DNA of 64,000 bases from Actinomycetes bacterium. GTDB lineage: Bacteria > Actinomycetota > Acidimicrobiia > Spongiisociales > UBA5794. Position numbers and translations under genes: made by a program. Below, one piece after another: positions 19,031-28,855 of this stretch. Each line of letters begins with the position of its first letter. Within the stretch, counting starts at the first letter, position 1. The notes below the pieces were generated by a model. That model searched no databases. It was not told the origin of the DNA and worked only from the letters and a program-made list of their open reading frames with translations. The DNA is taken from contig JAHEJX010000007.1 of assembly GCA_024638645.1 (NCBI GenBank), positions 1 to 64,000 on the forward strand. Reading direction: 5' to 3'.

Positions 19031-20656
19031 ATGAGCAAGTTCTCAGCAAAGCGAGTGCGACCAATGGTCCGCTCAGTAATCAAGACGGTCGGCAAGCCGA
19101 CCGCACGCACATTTGAGGGCGCTCGGGCCCTCGTCCGCGACCCAAAGTCCGAGCTGTTCCTGCTGGCGATTACGAACATGGTCGGCGAGGCGACCTTCTA
19201 CGAGGGTGCCTACGCACGCGACGAGCGTTTCGTCCAGCTGATCCACAAGGTGACTCGCGAGGACCCGGAGTGGATGCAGCGCTTCGTTCCATGGCTGCGC
19301 AACGACGCCCTGATGCGCTCAGCGGCTGTTGTAGCGGCTGCCGAGTACTTGGCTGCCGGTGGACCACATGGCCGCAAGGTCATCGACTCTGCCGTCGCCC
19401 GTGCCGACGAGCCTGCCGAGATCCTGGGCTACTGGACACAGTTCCACGGCCGCAAGATCCCGCAGCCGGTCAAGCGCGGTGTCGCCGACGCGGTGCGCCG
19501 TATGTACTCGGAGTACGCAGCTCTGAAGTACGACGGCGTGTCGCGCGCATGGCGTATGGGTGACGTCATCGAGCTGACCCACCCGAAGCCACGTGACGAG
19601 AAGCAGTCAGCGGTGTTCCGCTACCTGCTGGATCGTCGCCACCACCCAGAGGCACTCGAGGTGCCTGAGGCTCTCACAATGATCCGCCGTCGCCACGACC
19701 TCGAGGCGATTGACAAGGATGAGCGACGGGCGTTCCTGCGCGAGCAGTTCGCAGAGCGAACTGCAGACGGACCTGCGAAGCAGGTACGCATGGACAAGGA
19801 CGCACGTCGTGAGGCAATGCGCTCCCAGGGCCCAGAACTCCTGAAGGAGTCCGGCGCAACTTGGGAGTGGCTGTCCGGCTGGCTGCCGGGCGGCATGGAC
19901 GCCGAGGCGTGGGATTCCGTGATCCCTTCAATGGGCTACATGGCTCTGCTGCGCAACCTGCGCAACTTCGACGAGGCCGGAATCTCGCCGGAGCGGGCAC
20001 GCTTCGTACGTGAGGTGCTGGCGCACCCGGAGCGCGTTGCGAAGTCGCGTCAGTTCCCATACCGCTTCTGGTCGGCATACAAGAACGTGCCGTCACTGGA
20101 CTGGGCGCCAACACTGGAAAAGGCGCTGGAGCTCTCGGTTGGCAACATCCCTGAGCTGCCGGGCCGCACTCTGGTGCTGACAGACACGTCGGCGTCGATG
20201 ACGTCGCCGGTGTCACGCCACTCGAAGGTTCGCCACTTCGAGATCGCCGCCCTGTTCGCGGCCGCACTGGCCGGCAAGTCGAAGGATGTTGAGCTCGTCT
20301 CCTTCGCTACGGAGTCAGAGATGATTCCGTTCCGCCGCCGCCAGTCAGTACTGCGCACAATTGAGCGCGTCGAGTCACGCATCGGTGTCGTTGGCCACGG
20401 CACTCGCCTGGGTCGCGCAATCAAGCGCTGGTATGACGGCCACGACCGCATCGTGGTGTTCTCAGACATGCAGACAGCCGACCAGGTTCCGGAGCTGGCA
20501 GGCGTGTCCGTTTTCATCTTCAACACCGGCGGTTACCGAGCAACACCGTTCGCAGTTGGCAAGGCCGGCCACTACGAAATCGGTGGATTCTCGGACGCGG
20601 CATTCCGCCTGATGGCAACCCTGGAGAACTTCCAGAATGCCCGATGGCCGTTCTAG
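19031..20656 (+). CDS. rsr: Ro60/Rsr family TROVE domain RNA-binding protein
   Basis: A 541-residue protein. An N-terminal helical TROVE/HEAT-repeat ring (about residues 20-360; NMVGEATFYEGAY, VPWLRNDALMRSAAVVAAAEY, GMDAEAWDSVIPSMGYMALL in pieces) is followed by a vWA domain with the metal-site motif DTSASM beginning at Asp385 and VVFSDMQ later. Ro60 holds misfolded RNAs and is gated and guided by Y RNAs; bacterial Rsr also works with PNPase in RNA decay. ATG 19031 follows AAGGAGG at 19014-19020. It closes the tRNA array on the same strand. A long GC hairpin follows the stop. Confidence 0.93.
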   Translation: MSKFSAKRVRPMVRSVIKTVGKPTARTFEGARALVRDPKSELFLLAITNMVGEATFYEGAYARDERFVQLIHKVTREDPEWMQRFVPWLRNDALMRSAAVVAAAEYLAAGGPHGRKVIDSAVARADEPAEILGYWTQFHGRKIPQPVKRGVADAVRRMYSEYAALKYDGVSRAWRMGDVIELTHPKPRDEKQSAVFRYLLDRRHHPEALEVPEALTMIRRRHDLEAIDKDERRAFLREQFAERTADGPAKQVRMDKDARREAMRSQGPELLKESGATWEWLSGWLPGGMDAEAWDSVIPSMGYMALLRNLRNFDEAGISPERARFVREVLAHPERVAKSRQFPYRFWSAYKNVPSLDWAPTLEKALELSVGNIPELPGRTLVLTDTSASMTSPVSRHSKVRHFEIAALFAAALAGKSKDVELVSFATESEMIPFRRRQSVLRTIERVESRIGVVGHGTRLGRAIKRWYDGHDRIVVFSDMQTADQVPELAGVSVFIFNTGGYRATPFAVGKAGHYEIGGFSDAAFRLMATLENFQNARWPF

Positions 20657-20659
20657 AAA

Positions 20660-20703
20660 CGCCTTGGAAAGACCGGGTGCTCCGGCACCCGGTCCCCAAG
20701 GCG
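20660..20703 (+). terminator. Long hairpin after the Ro60 gene
   Basis: CGCCTTGG..GACCGGGTGC pairs with GGCACCCGGTC..CCAAGGCG around TCC, nearly 20 bp. There is no T-run, so it may stabilise the 3' end or be processed rather than being a standard terminator. Confidence 0.5.
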
Positions 20704-20762
20704 CATTGATGCGATCTCTCTGCAGGTGTCAACACGCGATACGAGTAGAGGCGGGTGCGACA

Positions 20763-22238
20763 ATGACGCACCGTGACACATACATGACAACTGACATCCC
20801 AATCGTTCACGAGACGGTTGTCGACGGAGTCCAGACCTTCTGGACCGACGCTGGCCAGCCGTTCACAGCCACACTGACGTTTCGCGTCGGTATCGGCGAC
20901 GAGCAGCTCGTGGAACGCGGTATCACCCACCTGGTGGAGCATCTGGCGATGGCGCCTCTACGCGAGGTGACACACCCGTACAACGGCTCCGTTGGCATGG
21001 ACCTCACAAGCATGTGGGCCGCCGGAGCCGAAGACGACGTCGTCGACTTCATGGCCCGCCTCACCGAAGAGCTCAGCGATCTCTCGGCCGATCGCCTCGC
21101 AACTGAGGCCGGTGTGCTGATCGCCGAGAGCATGCGCTTTCGCAGCAACTCATTCACGTCGATGCTGACATTCCGGTTCGGCCCGTTCGGCCCTGGGGTG
21201 ATGGCGTATCCCGAATACGGCCTCCGCCGGATCGCCGTTAGCGATCTCCGCAAGTGGGCGGCCGAGAAGTTCACGGCGGAAAACGCTGTGCTGATTCTCA
21301 CCGGCCCGCCGCCTGCGGACATGCGCCTCTCGCTGCCGAGCGGCCGACGCCACAGCTTCGAACTCCCGCCGAACCGTCGGTACTACTCGCCGGAGACCAA
21401 GACGAGAATCGGCACTCAGCAGGACGGGGTTGCCGTTGGCGGATTCGGCATTCGATCGGTCGCGCTGCGGATGGCAGCGGACGCGGTGCGGATGCGAGCC
21501 GATGAACATATCCGCCACGAGCTTGGCCGCGTTTACGCGGTCGGTCACGAGTACGCGGCCCTCACAGGTACAGAGGTGTTCATCTACTGGGGATCGGACA
21601 GCGAACCGGAGCACGCGAGCGAAGTCGCGACTGCCTTCAACACTGTCCTCGAGTCGGTGCTTGAAGAGGGCCCGACTCAGGCGGAGCTGGAGCGGATGGT
21701 TGCGATGACAGAGCAGATGCACGTGATGGATCCACTCTCGCTTGCGCGCGGCGAGGTCTTCCGCATTGCCAACGACGTCCTCGCCGAGCACGACTCGATG
21801 GAGATGGAGCGCTGGATTCCAGAGATGCGGGCTGTCACGCCTGAGAGTGCCGCCGAAGCGCTGCGGGCGATCATGCCAGGAGCCATGGCTATCGCCAGCG
21901 GCGGTGCGCTCATGGGCTTCAGCCCAGACCCGGACGCAGCCGACGAGCAGGTTCGCGGCAAGACCTACCGCTACAAGGTGGGCGACGTGAAGCGTCGCTA
22001 CATCCTCGGCGACGAGGCCATTTCGTCGGTCGAAGGGAACAGCTGTCTGACTGTGCGTTTCGAAGATGTGGTCCTTTCCGAGCACCACACGGATGGCCGC
22101 CGGGTCATCATCGATCGCCACGGCACCTTCTTGGGCATCGGCCCTTTGTCTCGCAAGTTGCGTGAGATGGTTGCGCTGCTCGACGTGAAGCTGCCACCGA
22201 ATATCGTCATTCCGGAATCGCGTTCTGTTCGCAAGTGA
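20763..22238 (+). CDS. M16 family peptidase-like protein
   Basis: A 491-residue protein. Residues 56-60 read HLVEH, the inverted zinc motif HxxEH of M16 peptidases, but the expected downstream acidic ligand segment is not obvious. The rest has the two-domain M16 shape (FTAENAVLILTGPP ends the first domain; HIRHELGRVYAVGHEY in the second matches the family R/Y region). It may be an active peptidase or an inactive homologue. Two starts, ATG 20763 and ATG 20784, have weak ribosome sites. It follows the Ro60 gene on the same strand, 106 bp away; a functional link is only suggested by position. Confidence 0.7.
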   Translation: MTHRDTYMTTDIPIVHETVVDGVQTFWTDAGQPFTATLTFRVGIGDEQLVERGITHLVEHLAMAPLREVTHPYNGSVGMDLTSMWAAGAEDDVVDFMARLTEELSDLSADRLATEAGVLIAESMRFRSNSFTSMLTFRFGPFGPGVMAYPEYGLRRIAVSDLRKWAAEKFTAENAVLILTGPPPADMRLSLPSGRRHSFELPPNRRYYSPETKTRIGTQQDGVAVGGFGIRSVALRMAADAVRMRADEHIRHELGRVYAVGHEYAALTGTEVFIYWGSDSEPEHASEVATAFNTVLESVLEEGPTQAELERMVAMTEQMHVMDPLSLARGEVFRIANDVLAEHDSMEMERWIPEMRAVTPESAAEALRAIMPGAMAIASGGALMGFSPDPDAADEQVRGKTYRYKVGDVKRRYILGDEAISSVEGNSCLTVRFEDVVLSEHHTDGRRVIIDRHGTFLGIGPLSRKLREMVALLDVKLPPNIVIPESRSVRK

Positions 22239-22308
22239 TTGGGCCCCGGTGATCGCGCAGGGCCGCCCAATCGGATCATTGCGGAGCGGCTGAATAAGGC
22301 TCAGCCGA

Positions 22309-22719
22309 TCAGATGTCGAGGCGGCCAACCAGATCGTCGAGAGTGCGTCGCCAGTTGTCGGCGTCGGGGTCGCTGGCTTCTTCCCACAGGTCGAGAAGTT
22401 CCGATCCAGGGGCGAGCACACGCCGCACCGCCAGGGCGGCAAGCGCAGCAAGATCGGCCGGCACCTCGCCGGTCTGCTGACTGATCCACTCGTCGACGGC
22501 CGCGGAGTGCGCTGACTCATCCCAGGCACCATCGCGCAACCTCGCTACAGCCTCCGCGGCCGCTACTGCCTCGGCGCCCTCGTCGGCATCGAAGAAATCG
22601 CCGGCATCAGCCGCCGCGTTGAGCGTGACGAGAATGTGATGGAGGCCCCCGTCTGCCAGGCCGTAGCCCCAGTCGGCGGCAGCATCGTTGTCGAACGGGC
22701 CTGTGCCCCATGTGCCCAT
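22309..22719 (-). CDS. DUF4259 domain-containing protein
   Basis: A 136-residue protein that starts MGTWGTGPFDNDAAADWGYG, the hallmark N-terminus of the DUF4259 family, followed by helices and a conserved EAVARLRDGAW-like centre and LWEEASD-type C-terminus. The function is unknown; members are small cytoplasmic proteins of about this length. ATG 22719 is chosen since the family begins at this Met. It is convergent with the M16 gene, separated by inverted repeats (ATTGGGC/GCCCAAT and CGGCTGA/CTCAGCCG). Confidence 0.82.
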   Translation of the reverse strand: MGTWGTGPFDNDAAADWGYGLADGGLHHILVTLNAAADAGDFFDADEGAEAVAAAEAVARLRDGAWDESAHSAAVDEWISQQTGEVPADLAALAALAVRRVLAPGSELLDLWEEASDPDADNWRRTLDDLVGRLDI

Positions 22720-22824
22720 GCCGCCACGATACGGCGTCGGAGGTTGCTGATGCAGCACCTAGGCACAGCCGGCACCAATGTGACCGCAGATCCGCACTGT
22801 TACTCGTTGAGTAACGTGCTAGAG

Positions 22825-24177
22825 ATGATCGATTTCGACCTCACAACCGTCGAGCTATTCGCATCTCTCCCAGCCGAAGATGTCGCTCGGCTCGAAAAAC
22901 ACCTGACCGAGCGAGTTCTCGATGCCGGCGAAATCCTGTTCCATGAGGGGGACCCAGGCGACAACGCTTACGTGGTCGCTTCCGGCGAGATCGAGATCCT
23001 GAAGCTCGAGGACGACCGCGAAGCCCGCCTCGCGATGTCCGGCATAGGGGTCGTTGTCGGGGAGATGGCACTGCTCACCGGCAGCGAGCGCAACGCAACG
23101 GCGCGAGCCCACTCCAAAGCGAGACTCATTGTGATCCCGCGGTCCGTCTTTGACGATGTGATCAACTCGAGCGCAACTGCGATGCGTGCGGTGTTCGATG
23201 TGTTCTTGGAGCGCTCTCGTGAGCTCGAAGTGCGCGTCCGCCGGTCAGAGAGAATGGCACAGCTTGGCGTTCTCACTGCGGGCCTGGCTCACGAAATGAA
23301 CAACCCTGCATCCGCTGTGGTGCGCGGCGCAGAACAACTCCTCCCAGCCATCGAGAAGTTGATGGGTGCCGCCGTAGCGGTGCCGCCGGGCGTTGAGCTT
23401 CCGGATCTCGGCGCTGACCCACCGGAGCTGAGCGCTCTCGCCAGAGCGGACAAGGAAGAGCTGATGCAGGCGACTTTGGCCGACCTCGGCGTGACCGATG
23501 CTTGGGACGCGGCAGCCGCTTTGGTGGACGCCGGGGTCAGCACGGCAGACCTATCGACGCTGACGGATTCGTCGGACGCCGGAGCGATCGCCGGTGCAAT
23601 CGCGGCCAGATCGGAAGTCGCAAGCCTTATCGACCAGATACAAGAGGGATCGAGTCGCCTTGCCGGGCTTGTCGCCGCCCTGAAGTCGTACTCGTTCTTA
23701 GATCAAGGTCCGGTCCAGGTTACGAACGTCAACAAGGGCATCGCAGACACCCTTCTCATCTTGAAGTCAAAGACCGCGGACATCGACATTGAACGTGACT
23801 TTGCGCCTGACCTTCCCCTGATTACTGCATACGGGAGCTTGCTCAATCAGGTGTGGACAAACCTGATCGACAACGCGGCCTACGCGGTGAGTGACATGGA
23901 AGATGGCCGAATAACAATTACGACGAGGGCGGACGCCACCACCGTAACGGTGCGTGTCACAGACAACGGCGTTGGAATCCCACCGGACGTAATCGGCCAT
24001 GTTTTCGAGGCGTTCTACACGACAAAGGCGCCAGGAAGCGGTACGGGGATTGGGCTCAACACCGTGTACAGCATCGTCGTGAACGACCACGGCGGCTCGA
24101 TCGATGTGGAATCGGAACCAGGTAATACGGTATTCACGGTGCGGTTGCCGATCGAGCCGCCCGCTGCAAAGGACTAG
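22825..24177 (+). CDS. Sensor histidine kinase with N-terminal cyclic nucleotide-binding-like domain
   Basis: A 450-residue soluble kinase. Residues about 8-125 form a Crp-type cNMP-binding fold (LFHEGDPGDNAYVVASGEI, VVGEMALLTGSERNATA). A HisKA-like helix pair has the phospho-acceptor His156 in GLAHEMNNP, and after an inserted alpha-helical region come the N box (NLIDNAAYAV), DNGVGIPPD and GSGTGIGLNTVYSIV of the ATPase. Lack of membrane helices implies cytoplasmic sensing of a nucleotide or redox ligand. No response regulator is adjacent. ATG 22825 starts at the fold; the ribosome site is weak. Confidence 0.87.
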   Translation: MIDFDLTTVELFASLPAEDVARLEKHLTERVLDAGEILFHEGDPGDNAYVVASGEIEILKLEDDREARLAMSGIGVVVGEMALLTGSERNATARAHSKARLIVIPRSVFDDVINSSATAMRAVFDVFLERSRELEVRVRRSERMAQLGVLTAGLAHEMNNPASAVVRGAEQLLPAIEKLMGAAVAVPPGVELPDLGADPPELSALARADKEELMQATLADLGVTDAWDAAAALVDAGVSTADLSTLTDSSDAGAIAGAIAARSEVASLIDQIQEGSSRLAGLVAALKSYSFLDQGPVQVTNVNKGIADTLLILKSKTADIDIERDFAPDLPLITAYGSLLNQVWTNLIDNAAYAVSDMEDGRITITTRADATTVTVRVTDNGVGIPPDVIGHVFEAFYTTKAPGSGTGIGLNTVYSIVVNDHGGSIDVESEPGNTVFTVRLPIEPPAAKD

Positions 24178-24223
24178 TCCTCACCTATTAACTCTGGCGA
24201 TGCCCCGGCCGATCTAATACGTA

Positions 24224-26026
24224 ATGAATTGGGGACGGCGCGCACAAAAAGCCTCGGGGACACAGACAATGCCCCTCTACGTCGACGCGCTGGCTCCCCT
24301 CTACCCCAGACTCGCCGCAGGCTACCAACCGAGCTCGCGGCCACCATCTTCGAAAATCGCCTACGTTCTGTTCCTCCTTACATGGCCGATGATGCTGCTG
24401 GCCATTGTGGGCATCTGGGGAGATGCGCCCATGCTCTCCGCGGGTACCACTGCTCTGATGCTCGTCGTGATGATCCAAGCCAGGCGCCTCGCCTACCACC
24501 CGAAACCCCGTTCGGCAGGCCTGCTTGGGCTTGTCGCCCTGAGTGGCCTCGTGTCCATCATCGTGGCACTGCGCGAAGGAGTCGACCCTTCAGTCGCAGG
24601 CAGGGCTGAGCTTGTGATAATCGTCGTGATTGGGTTCAGCGCCGTGCTGCTCAGCGATCGCCATCCCCTGGCCATCAGCCTTGCCTGGTCCCTTTTCCCC
24701 GCGGCGGGCATCGGCCTTCCGCTGTACATGCTCGGTCTCGAGTGGAACACCATCTTGATCGAATCAGCGAAAGCCGCCTTTGCATTCATGGCGGGCGCAG
24801 TCTTGATGAGGGTGATTCACAACACCCTCAAGGAACGCCAGGATCGCTACGCCCGCCTTCTCGAGCTGTCTGCGATCGGAATCATGGAGCTCGACCTGAC
24901 ACGAGTTGCCGCGATGTTGGAAACCGTCGCCATGAATGGCGTCGACGATATTGCGGCCTGGCTCGAAGACAATCCGGAACGGATGTACGAAGTTGTTGGC
25001 AGCTGCGACATAACCAACCTCAACGAGACGATGGCAACGATGCTCGGTGTCGACCACAACGCCGAATCCGTGAGAAGAAGAACGGCGTTGGTCTCTTCGC
25101 AAAGCGTCGCTGAAACCATGCAGGCCCATCTGATTGAACTGTGGCGCGGCTCCGAAACGGCCGCCACGCAGGCCGTTGTCGTCAACAAGCTGGGCCACGC
25201 TCGCGCTCTCATCCTCCACACAGCGCGGCGCCGCACTGAGAACGGATTCGACAATGCCCATGTCGTCCTCACCGCGGTCGACGTCGAGGATCGCCGCGAA
25301 GCTGAGACAGAATTGCAGAGGCAGGTCTCGCGCCGAGAGCAGCTGATTGCTTCTGTGAGCCACGAGCTGCGTACGCCAATGGCGTCCGTCGTTGGCTTTG
25401 CAGACGAGTTGATCGACCGTCCCAACGACTTCTCGGAAGGGGAGCGGCGCGAGTTGCTCGAGATGATCCGATCCCAGAGTGTCGACGTGGCCAACATCCT
25501 CGACGACCTGCTTGTGAAAGCGCGGGCCGACTTAAACGACGTAGCCGTAATGTGCGACGAGGTGGATGTGACGACGGTGGTCAAGCGTCTTCTCGATGAG
25601 CTCGGAATGTCCGAAATCAAGACGGATCTGAACGGCGTGGTCGTGTGGGCGGACCGCACGCGTTTGCGCCAAATCCTCCGCAACCTTCTCACCAACGCCC
25701 GCCGCTACGGTGGAAATCGAGTGCGCGTCTTCGCCGAACATCGGGGCGACTCGGCCTTCATCTCGGTACGTGACAGCGGCGAGCCGTTGGACCTCGAGAC
25801 CAGTAGGTCGATTTTTGAGGCCTTCGAACGTGCCCACGAGACATCAGGAGTCACCGCATCCGTCGGACTCGGACTGACCATCGCCCGCCAGCTGGCCCGC
25901 GCCATGGACGGAGAGGTTTGGTACGCCCACGACGGTCATGAAGCGGCATTCACCCTCGTGCTACCGACATCGGCACCCGCTGAGAAGGGCGAACCGAAGG
26001 CTGAAGCCCCCGCGCCGCAGCTCTGA
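24224..26026 (+). CDS. Membrane-bound sensor histidine kinase
   Basis: A 600-residue protein. About seven hydrophobic segments between residues 45 and 210 form the membrane sensor, followed by a cytoplasmic region that looks PAS-like (YARLLELSAIGIMELD onward), then HisKA with His380 in SVSHELRTPMAS and a HATPase with NLLTNARRYGG and VGLGLTIARQL. ATG 24224 is used; ATG 24269 (MPLYVDALAP) is possible. It stands 46 bp after the other kinase on the same strand, so the two may be cotranscribed and act on an unlinked regulator. Confidence 0.87.
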   Translation: MNWGRRAQKASGTQTMPLYVDALAPLYPRLAAGYQPSSRPPSSKIAYVLFLLTWPMMLLAIVGIWGDAPMLSAGTTALMLVVMIQARRLAYHPKPRSAGLLGLVALSGLVSIIVALREGVDPSVAGRAELVIIVVIGFSAVLLSDRHPLAISLAWSLFPAAGIGLPLYMLGLEWNTILIESAKAAFAFMAGAVLMRVIHNTLKERQDRYARLLELSAIGIMELDLTRVAAMLETVAMNGVDDIAAWLEDNPERMYEVVGSCDITNLNETMATMLGVDHNAESVRRRTALVSSQSVAETMQAHLIELWRGSETAATQAVVVNKLGHARALILHTARRRTENGFDNAHVVLTAVDVEDRREAETELQRQVSRREQLIASVSHELRTPMASVVGFADELIDRPNDFSEGERRELLEMIRSQSVDVANILDDLLVKARADLNDVAVMCDEVDVTTVVKRLLDELGMSEIKTDLNGVVVWADRTRLRQILRNLLTNARRYGGNRVRVFAEHRGDSAFISVRDSGEPLDLETSRSIFEAFERAHETSGVTASVGLGLTIARQLARAMDGEVWYAHDGHEAAFTLVLPTSAPAEKGEPKAEAPAPQL

Positions 26027-26084
26027 TTCTGCCGAACGTCGGTCAGATATTGCATAGCCCCGCGCAACCGGCAACGATGGCGTC

Positions 26085-26660
26085 GTGAGATTCCTTGCTC
26101 GCCTGTGGTGTCGCCTGACCGGGTGGAAGTTCGTCGGCACGGCACCAACCGCCAAGAAGATGGTCATCATCGGCGCCCCGCACACCAGCAACTGGGACTT
26201 CGTGCTCTTTTTGGCTGTGACCTCGCACTTCGGGATCGATGCCAAAGCGATCGGCAAGCACACGTTGGTCAAGGGACCCTTCGGTCAGATGATGCGCAAG
26301 CTGGGCGTGATCCCAATCGAACGGAACTCCGGCCAAGGTCTCGTCGAAGCGATGGTCGACGAGTTCAACAATTCCGAACAACTAGCCCTCGTCATCGCGC
26401 CGGAGGGTACGCGCGGTGCAGAGGACTACTGGAAGTCTGGCTTCTATCGCATCGCAACCGCCGCTCGAGTACCCCTGGTGCTGGCGATGGTGGACGGTGC
26501 GAACAAGACGGTCGTTCTCCACGAGGCGCTCTCTTTGACTGGAGATGTGTCGGCCGACATGGACTCGATCAGAAGGCTGCTCCAAAAGGGCAACGGCATC
26601 AGGCCCGGCGGCGCGTCCCGCATTCGGCTTCGGTCCGAAGATGCAGACGAACAGAGCTGA
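26085..26660 (+). CDS. 1-acyl-sn-glycerol-3-phosphate acyltransferase family protein
   Basis: A 191-residue protein from GTG. APHTSNWDF gives the HX4D catalytic motif and VIAPEGTR the substrate-binding EGTR block of PlsC-type acyltransferases; GVIPIERN is the third family block. These enzymes transfer an acyl group to a lysophospholipid or related acceptor at the membrane. It is short for PlsC but normal for the HTSNWD subgroup. It is followed on the same strand by a small membrane protein. Confidence 0.85.
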   Translation: MRFLARLWCRLTGWKFVGTAPTAKKMVIIGAPHTSNWDFVLFLAVTSHFGIDAKAIGKHTLVKGPFGQMMRKLGVIPIERNSGQGLVEAMVDEFNNSEQLALVIAPEGTRGAEDYWKSGFYRIATAARVPLVLAMVDGANKTVVLHEALSLTGDVSADMDSIRRLLQKGNGIRPGGASRIRLRSEDADEQS

Positions 26661-26734
26661 GAGAGCGCTGCCGCCGCCATCGCAGCCTGAGAGTCTCGGT
26701 AAGGTGGTGCGACCAATCCCGGCTGGAGGTTTCC

Positions 26735-26980
26735 ATGAAGATGCTGTTCCGTTTGGCGCTGCTGGCGGCTATTGCCTTCGGCATCATGAAGCTGTTCGAA
26801 GAGAAGAAGAATTGGGAAGGGCTTACCGAGGACGAAGCACGCGACAGGCTCAGCGAGAAGCTGTCACCACGTGTCCCAGCCGAGAAGCTGGAGCAGGTCA
26901 CCGACCAGATCGTCACTCAGATGAAGGCCCGCGGCGTATTGCGCACCGAACCGGCCGTCGACAACGGTCACGGCATCTAG
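26735..26980 (+). CDS. Small membrane-anchored protein, unknown function
   Basis: An 81-residue protein from ATG 26735 with GGAGGT 4 nt upstream. One N-terminal hydrophobic helix (LFRLALLAAIAFGIMKLF) is followed by a charged helical tail with EGLTEDEARDRLSEKLSPRV, like a short coiled or three-helix domain. No family is recognised. It ends 3 bp before the convergent typA stop. Confidence 0.6.
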   Translation: MKMLFRLALLAAIAFGIMKLFEEKKNWEGLTEDEARDRLSEKLSPRVPAEKLEQVTDQIVTQMKARGVLRTEPAVDNGHGI

Positions 26981-26983
26981 AGC

Positions 26984-28810
26984 TCAGTCACGCTTCTTGG
27001 CCTGGCGTCGCTGACTCTCGGTCAGTAGACGTTTGCGCACCCGAATCGACTGGGGTGTTACTTCGACCAGTTCGTCGTCTGCAATCCATTCAATCGCAGT
27101 CTCCAGTGTCATCTCGCGATGCGGTTGGAGCTTGATTGCCTCATCAGAAGCGTGAGTTCGGATGTTGGTCAGCTGCTTGCCCTTGGTGGGGTTGACTTGC
27201 ATCTCCTGCGGTCGCGACGCCTCACCGATGATCATTCCCTCGTAGACCTCGACACCAGGACCAATGAATAGCTCGCCACGCTTCTGGAGATTGTCCAGCG
27301 CGAATCCTGTGCTGGCACCCTTGCGGTCGGACACCATTGCTCCGCCGACCCGGTGCGGCAACTCCCCTGCCCACGGCATCCAGCCGGCGTGGTGCTGATG
27401 GATCAACGCCGTGCCGCGTGTCGCAGTCATCAGCAGCGAACGGAACCCAATCAAGCCTCTGGCCGGGGCCTCGATGGTGACGATAGATCGTCCCGAGTCG
27501 CCGGGACGGAGGTCCGCAACCTTGCCTTTGCGGGGTGCCGCGGTCTGCGTGACGGTGCCGACGTACTCCTCGGGGATGTCGACGACGGCTCGTTCCACCG
27601 GCTCCTGGGGCCGACCATCGATCTCACGAATGATCACCTCGGGTCTGCTCACCTGCAACTCGTAGCCCTCGCGCCGCATCGACTCGATGAGCACAGCAAG
27701 CTGAAGCTCTCCCCGGCCCGCCACCTCGATAACCTCCGGTGAAGAAGTTGCCCCAATCCGGATCGACACGTTGCCGAGAATCTCGCGGTCGAGGCGCTCC
27801 TTGATTTGGCGGCTCGTGAGGTATTTGCCGCCGCGGCCGGCAAACGGCGAGGTGTTTACACCGAACGTCATACGAAGGACAGGCTCATCGACCGTCAGAC
27901 GCTCGAGTGGCTGAGGGTCGTCGACATCTGCGAGCGTGTCGCCGATTTCGACTTCGGGAAAGCCGGCGACCACAAAGAGGTCTCCGGCGATTCGTTCGCT
28001 GACTTCGATGCGGCCTACGCCGGAGAAACCCATCAGCTGCGTCAACTTGCGCCGCAGTGGCGGCTCCTCCTCGTGGGCGTGGCACAGCGCAACACGATCT
28101 CCGGCGCGGAGGGTTCCCTGCACAACTCGGCCGATGGCGAGCCGACCCAGATAGTCCGAAGCGTCGAGGTTGGTCACAAGTGCTTGCAGCGGTGCCGCGG
28201 GGTCGCCCGACGAGGCCGGGACCGTGGCCACGATCGTGTCGAGGAGCGGCGCGAGGTCGGCGCCTTGTTCAGGTATACCCACGCCCTCCATCGCCCGCCC
28301 CTCGCGTGCAATCGCCGAAACGATCGGGAACTCGATGTGATCGTCTTCGGCATCGAGCGAGAAGAACAGCTCGTAGATCTCGTCGACCACCTCATCGACA
28401 CGTGAATCGCTGCGGTCGACCTTGTTGATGACGACCACGGCCGGCAGCCCGAGGCGCAACGCCTTGGAAAGCACATAGCGGGTTTGCGGCATCGGGCCCT
28501 CGGCGGCGTCGACGAGCAGAAGAACGCCGTCCACCATCGTCAAGGCCCGCTCTACCTCGCCACCGAAGTCAGCATGGCCCGGCGTATCGACGAGATTGAT
28601 CCGAGTTCCCTTCCACTCCACAGATGCAGCTTTGGCGAGGATCGTTATGCCCCGCTCTCGTTCCTGGTCGCTTGAGTCCAGGACCCGGTCGACACGCTCT
28701 TCGTGCGCGGCGAATACACCTGTCGCGCCGAGCATGGCGTCGACGAGCGTCGTCTTGCCATGGTCGACGTGCGCGATCAGCGCGACGTTGCGGAAGGAAG
28801 GGGCGGACAT
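26984..28810 (-). CDS. typA: Ribosome-binding GTPase TypA/BipA
   Basis: A 608-residue translational GTPase. P-loop [10 protein letters not shown], switch [14 protein letters not shown] and the NKVD nucleotide-specificity motif are visible in the first 130 residues, followed by EF-G-like domains II, III and V and the TypA-specific C-terminal domain ([31 protein letters not shown]). TypA helps 50S assembly and stress or cold adaptation. The length matches the family. Confidence 0.97.
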   Translation of the reverse strand: MSAPSFRNVALIAHVDHGKTTLVDAMLGATGVFAAHEERVDRVLDSSDQERERGITILAKAASVEWKGTRINLVDTPGHADFGGEVERALTMVDGVLLLVDAAEGPMPQTRYVLSKALRLGLPAVVVINKVDRSDSRVDEVVDEIYELFFSLDAEDDHIEFPIVSAIAREGRAMEGVGIPEQGADLAPLLDTIVATVPASSGDPAAPLQALVTNLDASDYLGRLAIGRVVQGTLRAGDRVALCHAHEEEPPLRRKLTQLMGFSGVGRIEVSERIAGDLFVVAGFPEVEIGDTLADVDDPQPLERLTVDEPVLRMTFGVNTSPFAGRGGKYLTSRQIKERLDREILGNVSIRIGATSSPEVIEVAGRGELQLAVLIESMRREGYELQVSRPEVIIREIDGRPQEPVERAVVDIPEEYVGTVTQTAAPRKGKVADLRPGDSGRSIVTIEAPARGLIGFRSLLMTATRGTALIHQHHAGWMPWAGELPHRVGGAMVSDRKGASTGFALDNLQKRGELFIGPGVEVYEGMIIGEASRPQEMQVNPTKGKQLTNIRTHASDEAIKLQPHREMTLETAIEWIADDELVEVTPQSIRVRKRLLTESQRRQAKKRD

Positions 28811-28855
28811 GCCGGCGTCATGGTACCGGCCTGCGGCAAGAGTCGATTCACCCGG

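Noticed and set aside
9059-22238. Prophage or integrative element carrying the tRNAs
   Set aside because: No integrase, phage structural, conjugation or transposase gene is visible, and no flanking direct repeat could be identified. Ancient origin from a phage or plasmid is possible but not shown.
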